64,000 nucleotides of DNA from Diospyros lotus (GCF_014633365.1 NC_068347.1:30360116-30424115); one strand, 5' to 3'. Counted from the first letter of the stretch, positions 47,277 to 59,653 are shown. Notes: generated from the letters alone by a model not told the origin. A program made the numbers and translations.

Positions 47277-50200
47277 GATAGTGCTTCCACCAAAAGGCAC
47301 TTTTGAGCAAGTATAATAAGAGTGAGGACTTGCTAGAATTATTAAAAGGCTTTTACAGGTCATGTGGATCTCATGGGATATTTTTCAAGGTTTTAGAACA
47401 GCTGCTTTAATATTATTAGAAATTTGAAATCTGAAATCAATAGAAAATTTACTAGAAATCTGAAATCAATCTTCTAAAACAACCAATAAACATAGTATTT
47501 ATAAACTACAATAATTAGAAAATTAAAAATATGTCAAAAGTCTAAAACCCAAATCTTATTAAAAAAGGCAAGATTGAGATTTCATTACAGTATCAAAATT
47601 AGATAGAAATAAATAAAATCCCCCCAAACAGCGTTGAAAAAATTTGCCCGAAAAAGTATGGACCTCACCAGCATAGCTGGTGATTTTGAATCGTCAGCTT
47701 GATTCCCTTGAAATTAGCCTTTAAAACCCCCCAAATCACATCTTTCATAAAATGCTAAAGCCATATCATCTGCATTAAATATTTTTCAAGGTTTTAGAAC
47801 AACTGCTTTAGTATTATATTTGTTTGGAGCTTAGAGCCATGGAAGAGGACCACTTAATATCTTGAGTATTAGCTGCAAGCGGATCCTTCCTAGAATCTCA
47901 AAAACAAGGATCCAACTACCAATCTAGTCAGTAGTCACAATAATATATTCTAAGTTATTTATCGGAGGATTATTGTGGCTGTTCAAGGTAGTTTTGGGTA
48001 ACTCGTTACCTCAAATATGATCGATTATATAAATTTTAGTTTATCAATTATCTCTATTTAAGATTATAAATTTTGTAAGTTTATTATATATAATTCATGT
48101 TGTTCCTAATCGTTTTTCACTAAGTTTCTTTAATCTTCCACTAACCCTCTTCCTATAAATTCCTTCTATTCTATCCATTATCTACTTGGGATGAGAGTAT
48201 TTATTGGCTTTTTTATTAGACGATTAAATTATTTTAATTATATTTCACATATTTTATTTTTAAAAAGAGTTCTAAAACTTTATACGATAGATCATTTCTA
48301 ATCCTGTTATTTCTTGGATGACTTCACATTTAACTTTATTACGATACACTTGTAAATGATTTACTATTCAACATTTCATACCATAAAACAAAATTAGTTT
48401 ATAACTATCTAAGGAAACTTACATTCTAGATAAATTTAAAAGTTTATAAAATGTCAAAAACATTTCTCTATTTTAATCACCCTACCATAATACTAAGATT
48501 AATACTTACAATAATCTGCGGACCTTTTTAGAAATTTGATAAAAATATCTAAACTCATCTTAATTCTAGAAGAGTGCATTACATTTTCAAATTTCATCAT
48601 AAAACCATCACTATTATATTGAACAAGAAGTTATTGCACAGCCATCGAGTTGTGAAAGAAGTCTGAATAACCTAGAATACTTCATCTGCCGCTCTTCCCA
48701 TCTCCAGACAATAATATTTTGCTCACTTAAGATACTTGCCAAACCAATCGAGCGCATCGTTACGGGCCTCCTCTGCACTCTTCACAGCATGTTCATCTCC
48801 GTCCTCGTATCTCACAGTCCAGCCGTGTGCAACCCCCGGAAATATCTTCACAAATCCATCAACCTGTAAGGAATAGAGACCACAAAGTTGTCAACTGATT
48901 AGGTCACATACAATGAGCATAATAACCACTTCAAGAGGAAAAAATTCGAAACATGAGCTGGAGTTTCAGCAAGAAAAACCCTCGTTGACCAGTGTCACTA
49001 TAATGTGGATAATTATCATCAAGGAAGCAGGTTGGCTTCGATTCTGTGAAATCGGTCAGGCTTTAACATATGGAAATTCAAAGATAGCTGTCAATTGTGC
49101 AACTTTTTTGCTTATTTTATTTTTTTGCTGAACAAGGACAGAAATTTTGGAATGATAAATGCTAAATTCTTAAATATACACACATAACTAGTAGAAGGGT
49201 TCACGACTGCAATAATTTTTGCAGGATAAGACAACTGGGAAATGGGAAAAAACATGCAGCATCTACATATTTTTATTATGTTTGGCATTGATTTCTGGAA
49301 AGATTTCCTACCTCAGGTTTCTCATTTAAGGCAGAATCGAATTTGTTCAACAGTTCTGGCGGTGACATTTCGTCAATCTCAGCTCCCAATATCGATGTTG
49401 GAACCTTAACAGCTGAAAATTATACTAACTGTTAATATAGATAAAAGAAAACAATATAACAAACTACTCTACCACTACTCCCACCTCCAATGACGACAAC
49501 AAGTAACCTACACTCTAAATCTAAACCAACAAATAGTCAAATGAGGAAAATAATTTCAGCTCAGATGATGGCGAATACTTACCCTGGATATCTTCAAATG
49601 TAACAAATACAGGATGTAACAGCACAGCAGCTTGAATATAATCATGCTTCGCTAGTTCCACAACAACCTTGGCTGGTAAGATTTTAAGTAATTAAGTTTG
49701 ACCTTAGCCAACTACCGAATAGGTAATGTATATACACAACTGAAAATTTGTCATACTCAAATCTAGTTGCATACACGAGACATAATAGAAACCATCTAAT
49801 TGTGCCAAATTTTTCCAGAATCTATCTTACCTCCCCAACAGAAGCCTGCAGCTCCAATGCAGGATATACCTTTAATTTTGATAGCTTCAAGTACTAGTTT
49901 TGCATCTTCAAATCCTTTGTCCTGTCAGAAAATAACAGTATTTCAGAAAATTAGGTTTTAGCACTACTTCTGATTAAAACTATATTTCTAAAACAATGAA
50001 GAAGCTTCTCAATCTTAACCTAGGTCAGAAGGGGACAAAAACAGATCATGAAGGTCAAAAACGAGTTTAAACGATAACAATGTGATGAGATAGCCAAGAA
50101 CACCAATATTTGCAGTATATTGGATAAAAAAATTTGCAGGAGCAGAAAATTGTGTTCCAAGGAAAGCATTGCAACAAAGCCTGGTTTAATGAAGTGGTTA

Positions 50201-50584
50201 CTGGACTCTAGGTCTGAAATGAATAGCATCTCAGGATGATAACTGACCGTTCCATGGTCTTTTAGCCAAACAGGAATAGGCTTCACAGGATGCTCAAGAT
50301 TTAAGGGCTCTCCGAAAAAGAAGTCAGGAACTACTACATAGAATCCACAAGCTGCCACTTTGTCAGCAAATTTCCTGTAGATTGGTTAGCAAGAGTATTA
50401 GTTTCGAGAAACGGGTGCATATACATGCAAGAAAGTGGCAACAGTAGTAGTAAGGACACAGCAACCACCTGAACAAGTATTCCACGCGTAGTCACCAAAA
50501 TGACACGAGTTGGCCTTCCCCAGAAGCGATAGACGAAAAAGGAAAGAACCCCTTTTTTTGTGGTGGGCTATTTGGAACATCTTA

Positions 50585-51042
50585 GGGGCTGTTTAGTTGT
50601 GGAAAATAATTTCCAGTTTCTATAAAATCTCTAGTTTCCATTTTCAATAATACAAAATTTTGAAAATGCATTCAAATTTTAGAAATACAGAAACTAATTT
50701 AGAACCTAGAAAAATTAGAACATATACTCAAAACAAGGAGAGATATTTTAATTTCTTTAGTGTAAGTTGTGTAACTTGATTTAGAGAAAGAGATGAACAT
50801 TTATGGAAAATTTTTGGAAAATTGCGTTTTCCAAATTTCCAAATTAATAAGGAAAACTTAAAAAACTCTCTTTTGAAGTTTTCCAAGTTTAATTCAATTT
50901 TAGAAAAGCGTGTTTTCTAATCTTCATTTTTCATTTAGAAATTTTAGAAATTTTTTGTATCTGAACAAAAGTTCTAGTTTTCCATTTTCTGTGGAGTAAT
51001 TTTCTTAAAAACTGGGACTGTTTTCCAGTTCTAAATAGCTCC
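50585..51042. mobile_element. Tourist-like MITE in hydrolase B intron
   Basis: 458 bp, TTA duplications at 50582-50584 and 51043-51045. It is the same insertion as 34587-34993 in copy A, so it predates the unit duplication. Confidence 0.8.
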
Positions 51043-51090
51043 TTAAGCTCCCAAAGCTATTGTAGAGGTTAGAGGTAGTTTCTCAAACAC

Positions 51091-51091
51091 A

Positions 51092-51134
<43 letters not shown>
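51091..51134. repeat. (CT)n(TA)n microsatellite
   Basis: Expanded here compared with the matching place in unit A (35044-35060). A (GAA)n run near 51965-51993 is likewise longer than in A. Confidence 0.85.
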
Positions 51135-52801
51135 AGAAATCAACAATATTATTATTTAATCTTGGTAAGAACAAAGATAGAGGATCATGAATAATTAATA
51201 TCAATAATATTTCCAGCTAGATAGTTGTTAAGGTCTATAAAACAAGGAAAAAAAAAGGCAAATCCACAAAATAATTCAAACGAAAGGAACAAAAATATGG
51301 CATGATAATGGAAAAAAAAAATTAAAATTGAGCTACCAAGCTTTTTAAAAAAAAAATCATATTACTGTGATTTAAGCTTAGGAAAGGAAAAAAAAAATCA
51401 TATTTAAAATTTTAATGGCTATACGGAAGAAGCTAAGAAAATTTTTAGATGGATTGGACATTTAAATGTTGGTCCGCCCTCACATGACTGTGATTTCAAC
51501 TTTTTTTTAGCCTGCCTTCACGTCTAGTTATGCAGCTTGAATTCTATCAAGTCCTTCAATCTACTAGCAAAAGTTGGTATTCTCTGTTAGGATTGAAAAA
51601 AAAGCAACATCTAGCAAACAGTTCCATGACAGCTTCTGAGACTATATGAGGCAGCACAACAGTGAAGCTATTGCTTAATCAGATAGGAAACTAGCCCACC
51701 AGAAGATAGTAACAATAAAGAAACTGGATCAGTTCTGATAAAAGAGAAGTATTTCAGACAGCTGTAGCTGCCAAGCGTGATCCAGTAGCAGGATCAGAAG
51801 AGAGGAGAATCAACGGCACCTGAATTTTGGAGCTTCATATCCTGCATAATCATGTCATAAGCATAAATTAGACATACCAGTTGATTCATAAGAAGAAGAT
51901 CACTGATCAGCATGATTCTTTATGCCAGGGCAGGGACAGGTGAAAATTTAACAGTAGACATGGAAGAAGAAGAAGAAGAAGAAGAAGAAGAAGAGGAAAC
52001 AAGATGGACAAGAAGAAAAGGGATGCATAATAAGGAAAAAGAAGTTGTATTTATTTTTGTTGGCGTTAATAAAAATGATAACAAAATGCTAGATATTCCC
52101 CGGAAACTTCATTTTCTGGTTTGGTTATCCATAAAAAAGAGTAAACAGGCATAGGTAAGGTTTGTTTTCCTTCATCAAATCCTGGTTCCAAGCATGTGTC
52201 ACGATAATTAACAGAAACCAATCTGGAGTTCAGCATAATTAACAAAGTGCTGTTGCTGTTTATTTCACAAGCATACCTCCAGTTAAGAGTTTCTGTGAGT
52301 AACATAAAATTGCAGTGAAACTATGCAGCAGCTATATCTTATCCAATTCCATGATATCAGTATCACACAGATAAAACACACAGAGCTGTGCAGTAGGAGA
52401 TCAAGCAATAACATTATTTGAATGTCAAAATAATAAACCAAATAAAACTCGAATGCACTCCCCAAAGATCAACAGGATAAGTACCACAGACATCAGAAAC
52501 CAGAAGGATGGCGCGCTTGGAGTCGAGGGAGCCTGAGAAGTAGCTTTTGAGGCCTCCGAGCTCCTCCACATGGCCGCCTCCGCTGCTTGAGCTGAGAGTC
52601 GGCGGATTGCTGCAACACTGAGGTCCTTACATGGCTTCGATCAACAAAAACACTTAGCGAGTAACTAGCAGATGATAATAGGACCCGATGAAGACTGGTC
52701 TTCGATGAGATATAGATCCGTTTACGCTTCCGAAACTTAGAATATATATATATATATATATAGAACGCGAGAGAGAGACCTCGATTGGAATGCAGATGCG
52801 G

Positions 52802-52985
52802 ATCTGTTCGTGATTCGTAATTGTGGTGAGTGGTCGGAAATCGGAAGATAAGAGCAACGAAGAAAGGGAAAGAAATAGTATAGAAAGCCATGAATCTGTT
52901 CGTGATTCGTAATTGTGGTGAGTGGTCGGAAATCGGAAGATAAGAGCGAGAAAGAAAGGGAAAGAAATAGTATAGAAAGCCATGA
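52802..52985. repeat. 92-bp tandem duplication upstream of hydrolase B
   Basis: Units 52802-52893 and 52894-52985, nearly identical, each starting ATCTGTTCGTGATTCGTAAT. Unit A has one copy. It lies about 170 bp upstream of the ATG TAA site, in the probable leader or promoter. Confidence 0.85.
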
Positions 52986-53059
52986 ATCCAATTTACACAC
53001 GGCAACCGCTTTTGTTTAAATTTTTTCTTCTCGTCGAATTTTAAAATTTTATGTGAGTT

Positions 53060-54380
53060 TAGATAAAATTTTATTTATATTAATGTAATATATATATGTT
53101 AATAAATTATATATAATAATTATGTTATTGTAATTTTATTATTAAATATTGATAAATTATATATAATTATTTATCAAAATTTTATATTAATATAATATAT
53201 ATATATATAATGTTGTTGTTCAACTGATAAAATTTTATTATTAGAAGTTGAAAAATTATATAAAATTATTTTATCATTAGATATTGAACAATGAGATATT
53301 GCCATGTGAGAAGTTGATTGTGTAATGAAAATCAATGAAATGTTGCCATGTGTCAGTGCAAACAAAACCCATCTTTCTCTTCGCAATGTCGTTGTTGTTG
53401 CAATTAACGTCTGTAATATCCCAAGAGTCCAGAGAAGGGTGGTATATATCGAGGATAAGTAAGGAATGAAACAATACCAGTTTAATATCTTTTGGGCTGA
53501 ATGTAGACAAATAACTCCCGGGTTAAACATGCTTGAGTTGGGGCAGCTCAAGGATGGACAATCCACTGGGAAGTTTGTGTAAGCCCATCAGGCTAAGTTG
53601 TTTCAGTTCTTCCTATCACTCGATACAGGATATTACAATGTCGTTGCTACCTCCATTGTTGTTCGGCTTCGACGCAGCCGCAATCGACATCATCAAAGCC
53701 TCCATCCCTGTTTGCCGCCATCAACGCCTCGTTGTTCTCCCCTCACGTGCCTTTCTTCTTTTACACATTTACAACATTTGCATGGGCGACAAATCTGATA
53801 GTCAGAGGCTTGGGAATTGCACGTCACCAATGGCCGTTGTGATGGCCCAATCGATCACGACCTTATGGGTTTATGTCGTTGTCGATCGATTTGTCTTCCC
53901 TATGATGACAAATCCGATTGTGATGATGAGGTCTTCATTGCAAACAAGTTGTTGTGGTCATTACAGAGATGGCGATGAGGCAGAGACGACCATTATAAAA
54001 CCTCTACTTCTAAAGTGATAAGGCAAAATCTTCAAAAGTAAAGGTATTTCGCCTATTCCAACAATGCTTCTAGAGCCTCCTTTGTGATGTGGTCTTCCCT
54101 GTAAACGTTTCAGGGAAGACCTCTATAATGTCCGATTGGGTTGTTGTGGGTTTTCGAAGCCCTAGTAGCTACCATCAAGGAAGATGGTCGTCGCCACCAG
54201 CACGAGGAAAGCAAGAAGTCCTCGGCGCTCGGAATAAGGAAGAAAATGATGGTGGTGTTGTCTTTATGCACCTCAAATGCGTGTGTAACTCACACACGAT
54301 ACTGACTAGACAATAAGGCACATGATGGGTCCAAAATTCACACTTGAAATATGTAATAAGTTTCAAAATACAATTTGAGA
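53060..54380. other. DNA private to unit B, unclassified
   Basis: An AT-rich start (53060-53260) followed by less AT-rich sequence with a 161-aa chance-looking frame (53533-54018) that shows no domain. It contains the short element 53412-53637. Origin not recognised; probably transposon-derived because unit A lacks it. Confidence 0.4.
53412..53637. mobile_element. 226-bp TG...CA mini-element (solo LTR or TRIM-like)
   Basis: Begins TGTAATATCC and ends GGATATTACA, a perfect 10-bp inverted end. Flanks are ACGTC and ATGTC, a 5-bp duplication with one mismatch. Internal CAGCTCAAGGATGG..CCACTGGGAAG resembles plant gypsy LTR sequence. Confidence 0.55.
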
Positions 54381-54389
54381 GGCACAATA

Positions 54390-54890
54390 GATCTCCCTTA
54401 AAGTTCAGGGGCACAAATGGTTAAAAGTCTCAAGTTTAGGGGCACATAGCCCAACTATGTCTTATGCAAGCAATGCTACCCCCAGACTGGCTTCATCTTC
54501 GTCTCCCCAAATAACAAGGTGATCATTGATTCGGGAACGTTAGTGACCCATTTAACCCAACTGGCCTATTCATAGCCCAATTAGAGGAGACATAAAAGAC
54601 GCCAAAGAGAGAGAAGACATAGCCATAGAGAGAAAGAAAGAGAGAATTAAGGAAAGGCTAAAAAATTGCCACGTTAGAACGTGTGCATATCACTTGTTGA
54701 TCAAGTGTTTAAATAAGTGATTTTACACAGTTTATGAGCACATTTGGAACCACAAAAAGCTTATAGGTATGAATATACTTTTAGTCTAAGTTCAGGAGCA
54801 TATTTGAAAACCACAAAAATTTAGGGTTTAACAAGAAAAAAAAAAAAAAACCACAGAAGTTCAAGAGCATAAATATGTTTTTGGCATTTT
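54390..54890. repeat. TIR-like repeat, unit B copy
   Basis: Matches 37127-37557 of unit A, ending CAAGAGCATAAATATG. It contains the aspartic protease-like segment. Confidence 0.55.
54474..54575 (+). pseudogene. Captured fragment of an A1 aspartic protease gene
   Basis: 34 sense codons open before a TAG, reading TGFIFVSPNNKVIIDSGT then LVTHLTQLAY. VIIDSGTxxT.L is the second catalytic motif of plant nepenthesin/CDR1-type proteases. It sits inside the repeat 54390-54890. In unit A the matching place (about 37200-37275) reads VIIDSRMSITRLT, with the motif destroyed. Confidence 0.55.
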
Positions 54891-56735
54891 TTTAATTAAT
54901 TAAAATGTATTTTTATGAAATAGTTAAAATTATGATCTAAAAATAAAATTTATCACATAATATTTAACATATTCAAAAGTATATTAAGTAATATTATGTA
55001 TAATTAAAAAGTTATACAGTTATATTTACACAAATTTTATTTATTAAGCAATATATGTGTAGACATTTCTTTTTATTTTCTATGTACCAAAAAAATTATA
55101 CTGGCATTGTTTTGGCGAAATATTTGTTAAGAAATATGTAATTTATAAAATTTCAAGAATACCCATAGAATGAAAATATAATTTCAATGGCTAATCTAAT
55201 TTGTTTTTTTGAATAATATGGGTAGATAGCATAATTTTAAAAAGTGAGAGATATTCTTTATATTTATATCAAATCTCGGAGTACTAATATTAATATATTA
55301 TAAAAAAACATTTTTAATATAATTATTAAAAAATCTCATACTTTTCTTTGTATATTTGCCAACAAACTATTTATGCAAGGTAGATAAGATTATATGAATT
55401 TTATTGGGCAATAGTTTACAAATACAAATAATGTTTAATATTTGGCTAATTTTTGTTCTTACACGACGTCTTCCTACACTTTTCCTTGATGCTTAGGCAA
55501 ATTTTTAAATTATTTCTAACTTGTTACTAACTTTAGTGAGTTACATTGAACCACATTATTCTCAATAACAAGTTCAATTTACCTTAATTTTTACACTTAC
55601 ATTGCATCTTCCTATATGTTTCCTTTAATATTGAAGCTAATTTTTAAGATTTTTTCAAACTCACTATTAGTAGTAGTGAGATACAACATAACACGCTATT
55701 CTGGGTAACGAGTTTGTCTTGTAAGAAAATTTGTGTTCCAACATAGTATGTTAAGTTTGAAGGCTTGAAGATATGGCAATGGAAGCTTTTAGCCGTTGGG
55801 AGAAAAATAAAACAAAAGGCTGACCTTTGCTTTGGGAAGGAGAATACATTAATTTTTAAACTTCACTTGCAGTGACACAATGTTAATATATTAACAATCC
55901 AATTAGTTTACTTAATAATACAATTGTATATAACAAAGTGTTTGTTAATTAAGAGGTGGGTTGAAAAAAATGAAATATAAAAAATATTTCAAATAAAAAA
56001 TAATTTTCATTGTATTTGTTAAATTTATCTGACAACCTAGTAAAAAGAAGTTATGTGACTTCATATTTGAAATTGTTCAAATAAATTTATTTCTCCTCTC
56101 TTTAGATAAATTTATTTGGGACCTTAAGATAAGAGAAATAGACTCATATGTCCCTTAATGCATTTCAAAAAAATTAATAAACAGTTTGATAAAAATTTTA
56201 GAATGTTTCCCAGCCTTGACTTAATTAGTTAGAAAAATATTATAATATTATTTTGATATAACTTTATCTTGTTCATTTTAATAAACACAACCTAAATAAA
56301 TATGTATAGAATCTAGATTTGATTTGAAATTCTCTGTGATCGTAATTGGTGGTGAGAAGTCAATGAGAACAATAATATGAAAGTGGGTTTGGAAATGAAA
56401 ATGGAGTCCCAATAAGAGACACAGAGGGCATGTTCTTTAAAGGGGTAAAATAGTTAGTTTGCTAGTATGTTCATTGTAGCGGAGGTTAGGGATATTTATA
56501 AAAATATACAGGTAGTCGATGTAATTTAAGTAAATTTTTAGAGTGATATAAAATTAACTCTTAAAATTATGATGTATAAAATATTATTAGTTAATTTGAA
56601 CATTTTTGAAACTTAAAATAAAAGTATTCGTTGGGAGGTGGTTGAACGGTGAAAATGCTAATTTCCATATTTGAGGTGTAAATAACGTTAATTACCCATT
56701 GAGTGCTGGCATTTGGACCGTTACTAAATTTACTT
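54891..56735. other. AT-rich DNA matching unit A
   Basis: Aligns with 37560-38236, then 43310-43500, then 44272-45235. The jumps mark the places where unit A carries its private insertions. No gene. Confidence 0.7.
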
Positions 56736-56740
56736 TTGCT

Positions 56741-56748
56741 TATAAAAG
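56741..56748 (+). promoter_or_regulatory. TATA box of peptide gene c
   Basis: TATAAAAG, 75 nt before the ATG, in the promoter block shared with copies a and d. Confidence 0.8.
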
Positions 56749-56815
56749 CCTTGTGGTTGAAAGAAAGAAAACGTACCAAAGCCTAGACAAGATATCGTTG
56801 GCAACCACTATTAGT

Positions 56816-57088
56816 ATGGGCTCCGCGCATTTCATTGTCATCTTTAGTTTGCTCTTGCTCTTGCTCTTGCTTGACTCGTCTTCTTCTTCATCTGTTAGCC
56901 ATGAAAATGGCAGTAGGGATGATGGTAATGGTGATGGGCACATCAATTCTCCTCCATGTTGCACCAAAGTTTATTGTGAAAATAAGAGAACTCCTAAAGA
57001 GTGTTGGTGTTGTGTTAGCGACGGACCTATGCAGTATTATTCATCTCTTGAAGAATGCCAAAGAAATTGTCATGCCATGACTGCTTAG
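56816..57088 (+). CDS. Secreted cysteine-rich peptide (ESF1/Meg-like), copy c
   Basis: 90 aa: signal peptide MGSAHFIVIFSLLLL, S-rich cleavage region, acidic linker (DDGNGDGHIN), then PPCCTKVYC...CWCC...EECQRNCHAMTA. Eight cysteines, arranged as in copy a (doubled first Cys, none after CWCC, where QYY stands), but without the extra linker Cys of copy a. Single exon. The closest relative is copy a, as expected from the unit A/B duplication. Likely a secreted disulfide-linked signalling peptide; tissue of expression unknown. Confidence 0.75.
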   Translation: MGSAHFIVIFSLLLLLLLLDSSSSSSVSHENGSRDDGNGDGHINSPPCCTKVYCENKRTPKECWCCVSDGPMQYYSSLEECQRNCHAMTA

Positions 57089-57640
57089 TCATCTCTGACT
57101 TGCTTGATTGTGTTATTTTCAATCGTTTTATCAATGGAAAAGTAGAAGTTTATGGTATCAATTCAATGCTTTTGGTCCCTTGTGCTTAATTGTGCAATTT
57201 TTAAACATTCAACAACATTTTAAAAATATCATCAATTCAAGCATAAATCATCATCATAATGCAACAAATACAAATTAAGTGTGTTCAATAATAAATTTAT
57301 TGGAGAAAAATTCTAAGAAAATCTTGTATAGGTTATAAGTTGAATTTTAGAAAATCTCATTGCAACATAGGTTGATTTAACAAAATGGTTACCAAATTCT
57401 AGGTTGAATTCAATTAATGAATGGTAACTTAAAATGACATAAGTTGTTGTTTAATATTGAAAAATACTTATATTTTGGCTCATCTTTCTTTGGTAATCTT
57501 GAAAAAAAGAATTTCAATTCGAATGAAAATTAGCATTTTTTTTCTTGGAATTCATTGAGAATTCTATCTCGGATGAAAAGTACCTCTTTTTTTTCTTGGG
57601 ATTCTAAAGGGATGCCATGGAATTAGAATTTCAATTTTCA

Positions 57641-59359
57641 AATTCTTTAAGAATTTCAAACAAGATATTTAGTAAGTTAAAATTATGAATTTTAATTAAT
57701 TTGAGTATTTTGAATACTCAAACTATAAATAGTTGTTAGGTAGATATTGAATGATAAAAAGGGTAAGTCCACAGCCTAGTATTATTTAATATGATGACAT
57801 AATATCACTATAATAGTAGTGATTGCCAGGGTGTTGCACAAGAAAAATGAGCCTACTTATTTAGGGCAATTAATCATACTGGTGCCATTTTCAATTATTG
57901 CTATTGTTTTCCCATCTATTTACCACGTCAAGGTGCGTGCGTTGAAGGCACAAATCACCTGCTGATCAGATGTTTAAATAGGGTGATTTTACATAGTTCA
58001 AGAGACATTTAAAACAATGACAAGTTTATGGTTCCATAAGAAAAAAATATAAAAGTTCAAGAATAAAAATGTATTTGGCTAATATTGTTTGATTTATATG
58101 TGAAAACAACTACATAATCCTAAGTCCCTCTATCTCTTTGTGTTATAAGGTGCCTTAGGAAAATCAAAACCAAAATTTGAAAATTCTAGAAGTATTCCAA
58201 GAAAGCCAAAGACTCAGATGATCCCGAAGAATCTTCTGGGCAAGAGTCATCCTGAGACTCCAAAGAGTCTCTAGGCTAGCCTAGTCTTTAAGCTCATCCA
58301 AGCTGAGGACTTATCCAAAGAGTTTTTTGGGCTCGAGTCTCTTGATGACTCCAAGTTTTTGAAGAGACCCCAAAGATATCTTCAAACCTTTCAGCCTAAC
58401 TCGATGCATTTTTCTTTGAATTGCCAGGGCACACATCATCATACCATGTGTCATGCAGCCTCAACCACCAATGCCTATTAATACCCCTTGTTGTAGTCTA
58501 AAAATGACTTGTGACAGAGAAGACCTAGATTTAGGATCCGAATACTCTTACCTTATCATACCCTGAACCCATTGGGAGACACCCATCCAAGATTCCCAAC
58601 TAGAACATCATAACATATATACATACATACATACCTCTGTTCTATGACATCATCATCTGATTTAAGCATCGGAAGGCTTGCATAGAGAAGCTCTCTGTGT
58701 GCCTTCTGACTGCTCCTGTGTTACAAACCCATCCGGTGTCTACCCATTCAAAGACTTTTCGAACCTATCAAAGGACTAGTCTGCCAAAGACTAAGACCCA
58801 TCAAGGAACGAGGCTTCTGAAAACTCTCCAAAGCCATCCAAAGACCCCTTGCATCCTTTTAGTTCTCTCGAACAATAGATTGAGCCCAACACTCATTAAG
58901 GACCTTGTTTTCTTGCTTTGACTCTACCTAAACTGTTTTTTAAGATAAATAAATTTAATTGTTATATTCAAGCAACAACACTTTGAAATTTGAGTGTTTT
59001 TTTCTTCAACACTTTTTATGTTGTAACCATGTCATACATAACCTTTTTTTGATAAATTATTCACAATAATTCTTGATGCGCTTAACCATTATATCTAGTT
59101 ATATACATTCAAAAAATTTATCGTGACTCTCATTTTAAAAATGTTAGTTATGGAGTTCTACCACTCAATTGTGACATATTTATGACCAACAACCAAAATC
59201 ATAATGAAATCAAATCAACATAGTATTATTTGGAGGTTTTCCTCCTCCTTCTTTGTTGAAGTCTTATTCATTCACGACAGTACAGATTCTCTCTCTCTCT
59301 CTCTCTCTCTATCATACGCACAGTTGTAGCACTATCACACTAACTCCTAGGTTTGTTGA
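57641..59359. other. Spacer with repeat sequence shared with unit C
   Basis: 57641-58420 matches about 62200-63010, including the block AGCTAGCCTAGTCTTTAAGC. Only chance frames elsewhere. A (CT)n run lies at about 59289-59311. Confidence 0.6.
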
Positions 59360-59376
59360 CGACACCTTCCTTTATT

Positions 59377-59636
59377 AGTCCAAAAGGTGAAATCGCTCAC
59401 CCCGAGCGTCCCCCACACTCAGCCCAACAGAACGTGGGAGAAGGTTAATCATGGTGACCCAGCTGGACGCAGTGGCTAGACCCGAGCTCACCGCGCACAA
59501 GGAGCCTCCTCTCACTTTGGAGAGAGGTACCCCCACACTGTCGCTTGCGAGACTCGATCCTTGGTCTTGGTCCAAGATTCACCACAGAAGGCACTTTGTG
59601 CCCCCCTTCTTGACCAACTGGGCTGCCCATGTGGGC
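59377..59636 (-). mobile_element. tRNA-derived SINE
   Basis: 260 bp flanked by a perfect 17-bp repeat CGACACCTTCCTTTATT (59360-59376 and 59637-59653). On the minus strand it starts CCCACATGGGCAGCCCAGTT, with an A-box-like GGCAGCCCAGTTGG. GGATCGAGTCTCG fits the B-box GWTCRANNC. The end is CACCTTTTGGACT. A long target repeat plus polymerase III boxes is the SINE signature; the A-to-B spacing of about 70 nt is wide. Confidence 0.65.
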
Positions 59637-59653
59637 GACACCTTCCTTTATTC

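Larger units (their letters stand above)
48723..52632 (-). pseudogene. Dienelactone hydrolase-family copy B with stop at codon 2
   Basis: Exons 52632-52485, 51841-51820, 50374-50248, 49921-49831, 49672-49583, 49412-49312 and 48863-48723 match copy A exon by exon, with intact GT/AG borders and the triad motifs GFCWGG, GAEID and AHGWTVRY. The start reads ATG TAA where copy A has ATG TCA. No other in-frame ATG lies in exon 1, and the stop blocks upstream starts. Other private changes are Phe to Cys just before GYEAP and Leu to Phe at the exon 2-3 region. Elsewhere (PVWLKDHGTDKG) it is closer to the family norm than copy A. It is probably a young pseudogene. A non-AUG start after the stop cannot be excluded. 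Confidence 0.85.
47277..57640. repeat. Tandem segmental duplication, unit B
   Basis: Counterpart of unit A: LINE relic (about 47930-48620), hydrolase copy B, TIR-like repeat, peptide copy c and its flank. Private features are an insertion of about 365 bp at 47418-47782, bracketed by a repeated stretch of about 38 bp (TTTTTCAAGGTTTTAGAAC...), and unmatched DNA at about 53060-54380. Confidence 0.85.

Noticed and set aside
53533..54018. 161-aa frame as a gene in unit B
   Set aside because: It overlaps the 226-bp mini-element, lacks any recognisable domain and is absent from unit A.
58697..58921. 74-aa frame rich in T, K and P
   Set aside because: It lies in repeat-like spacer and has no domain, signal peptide or promoter.
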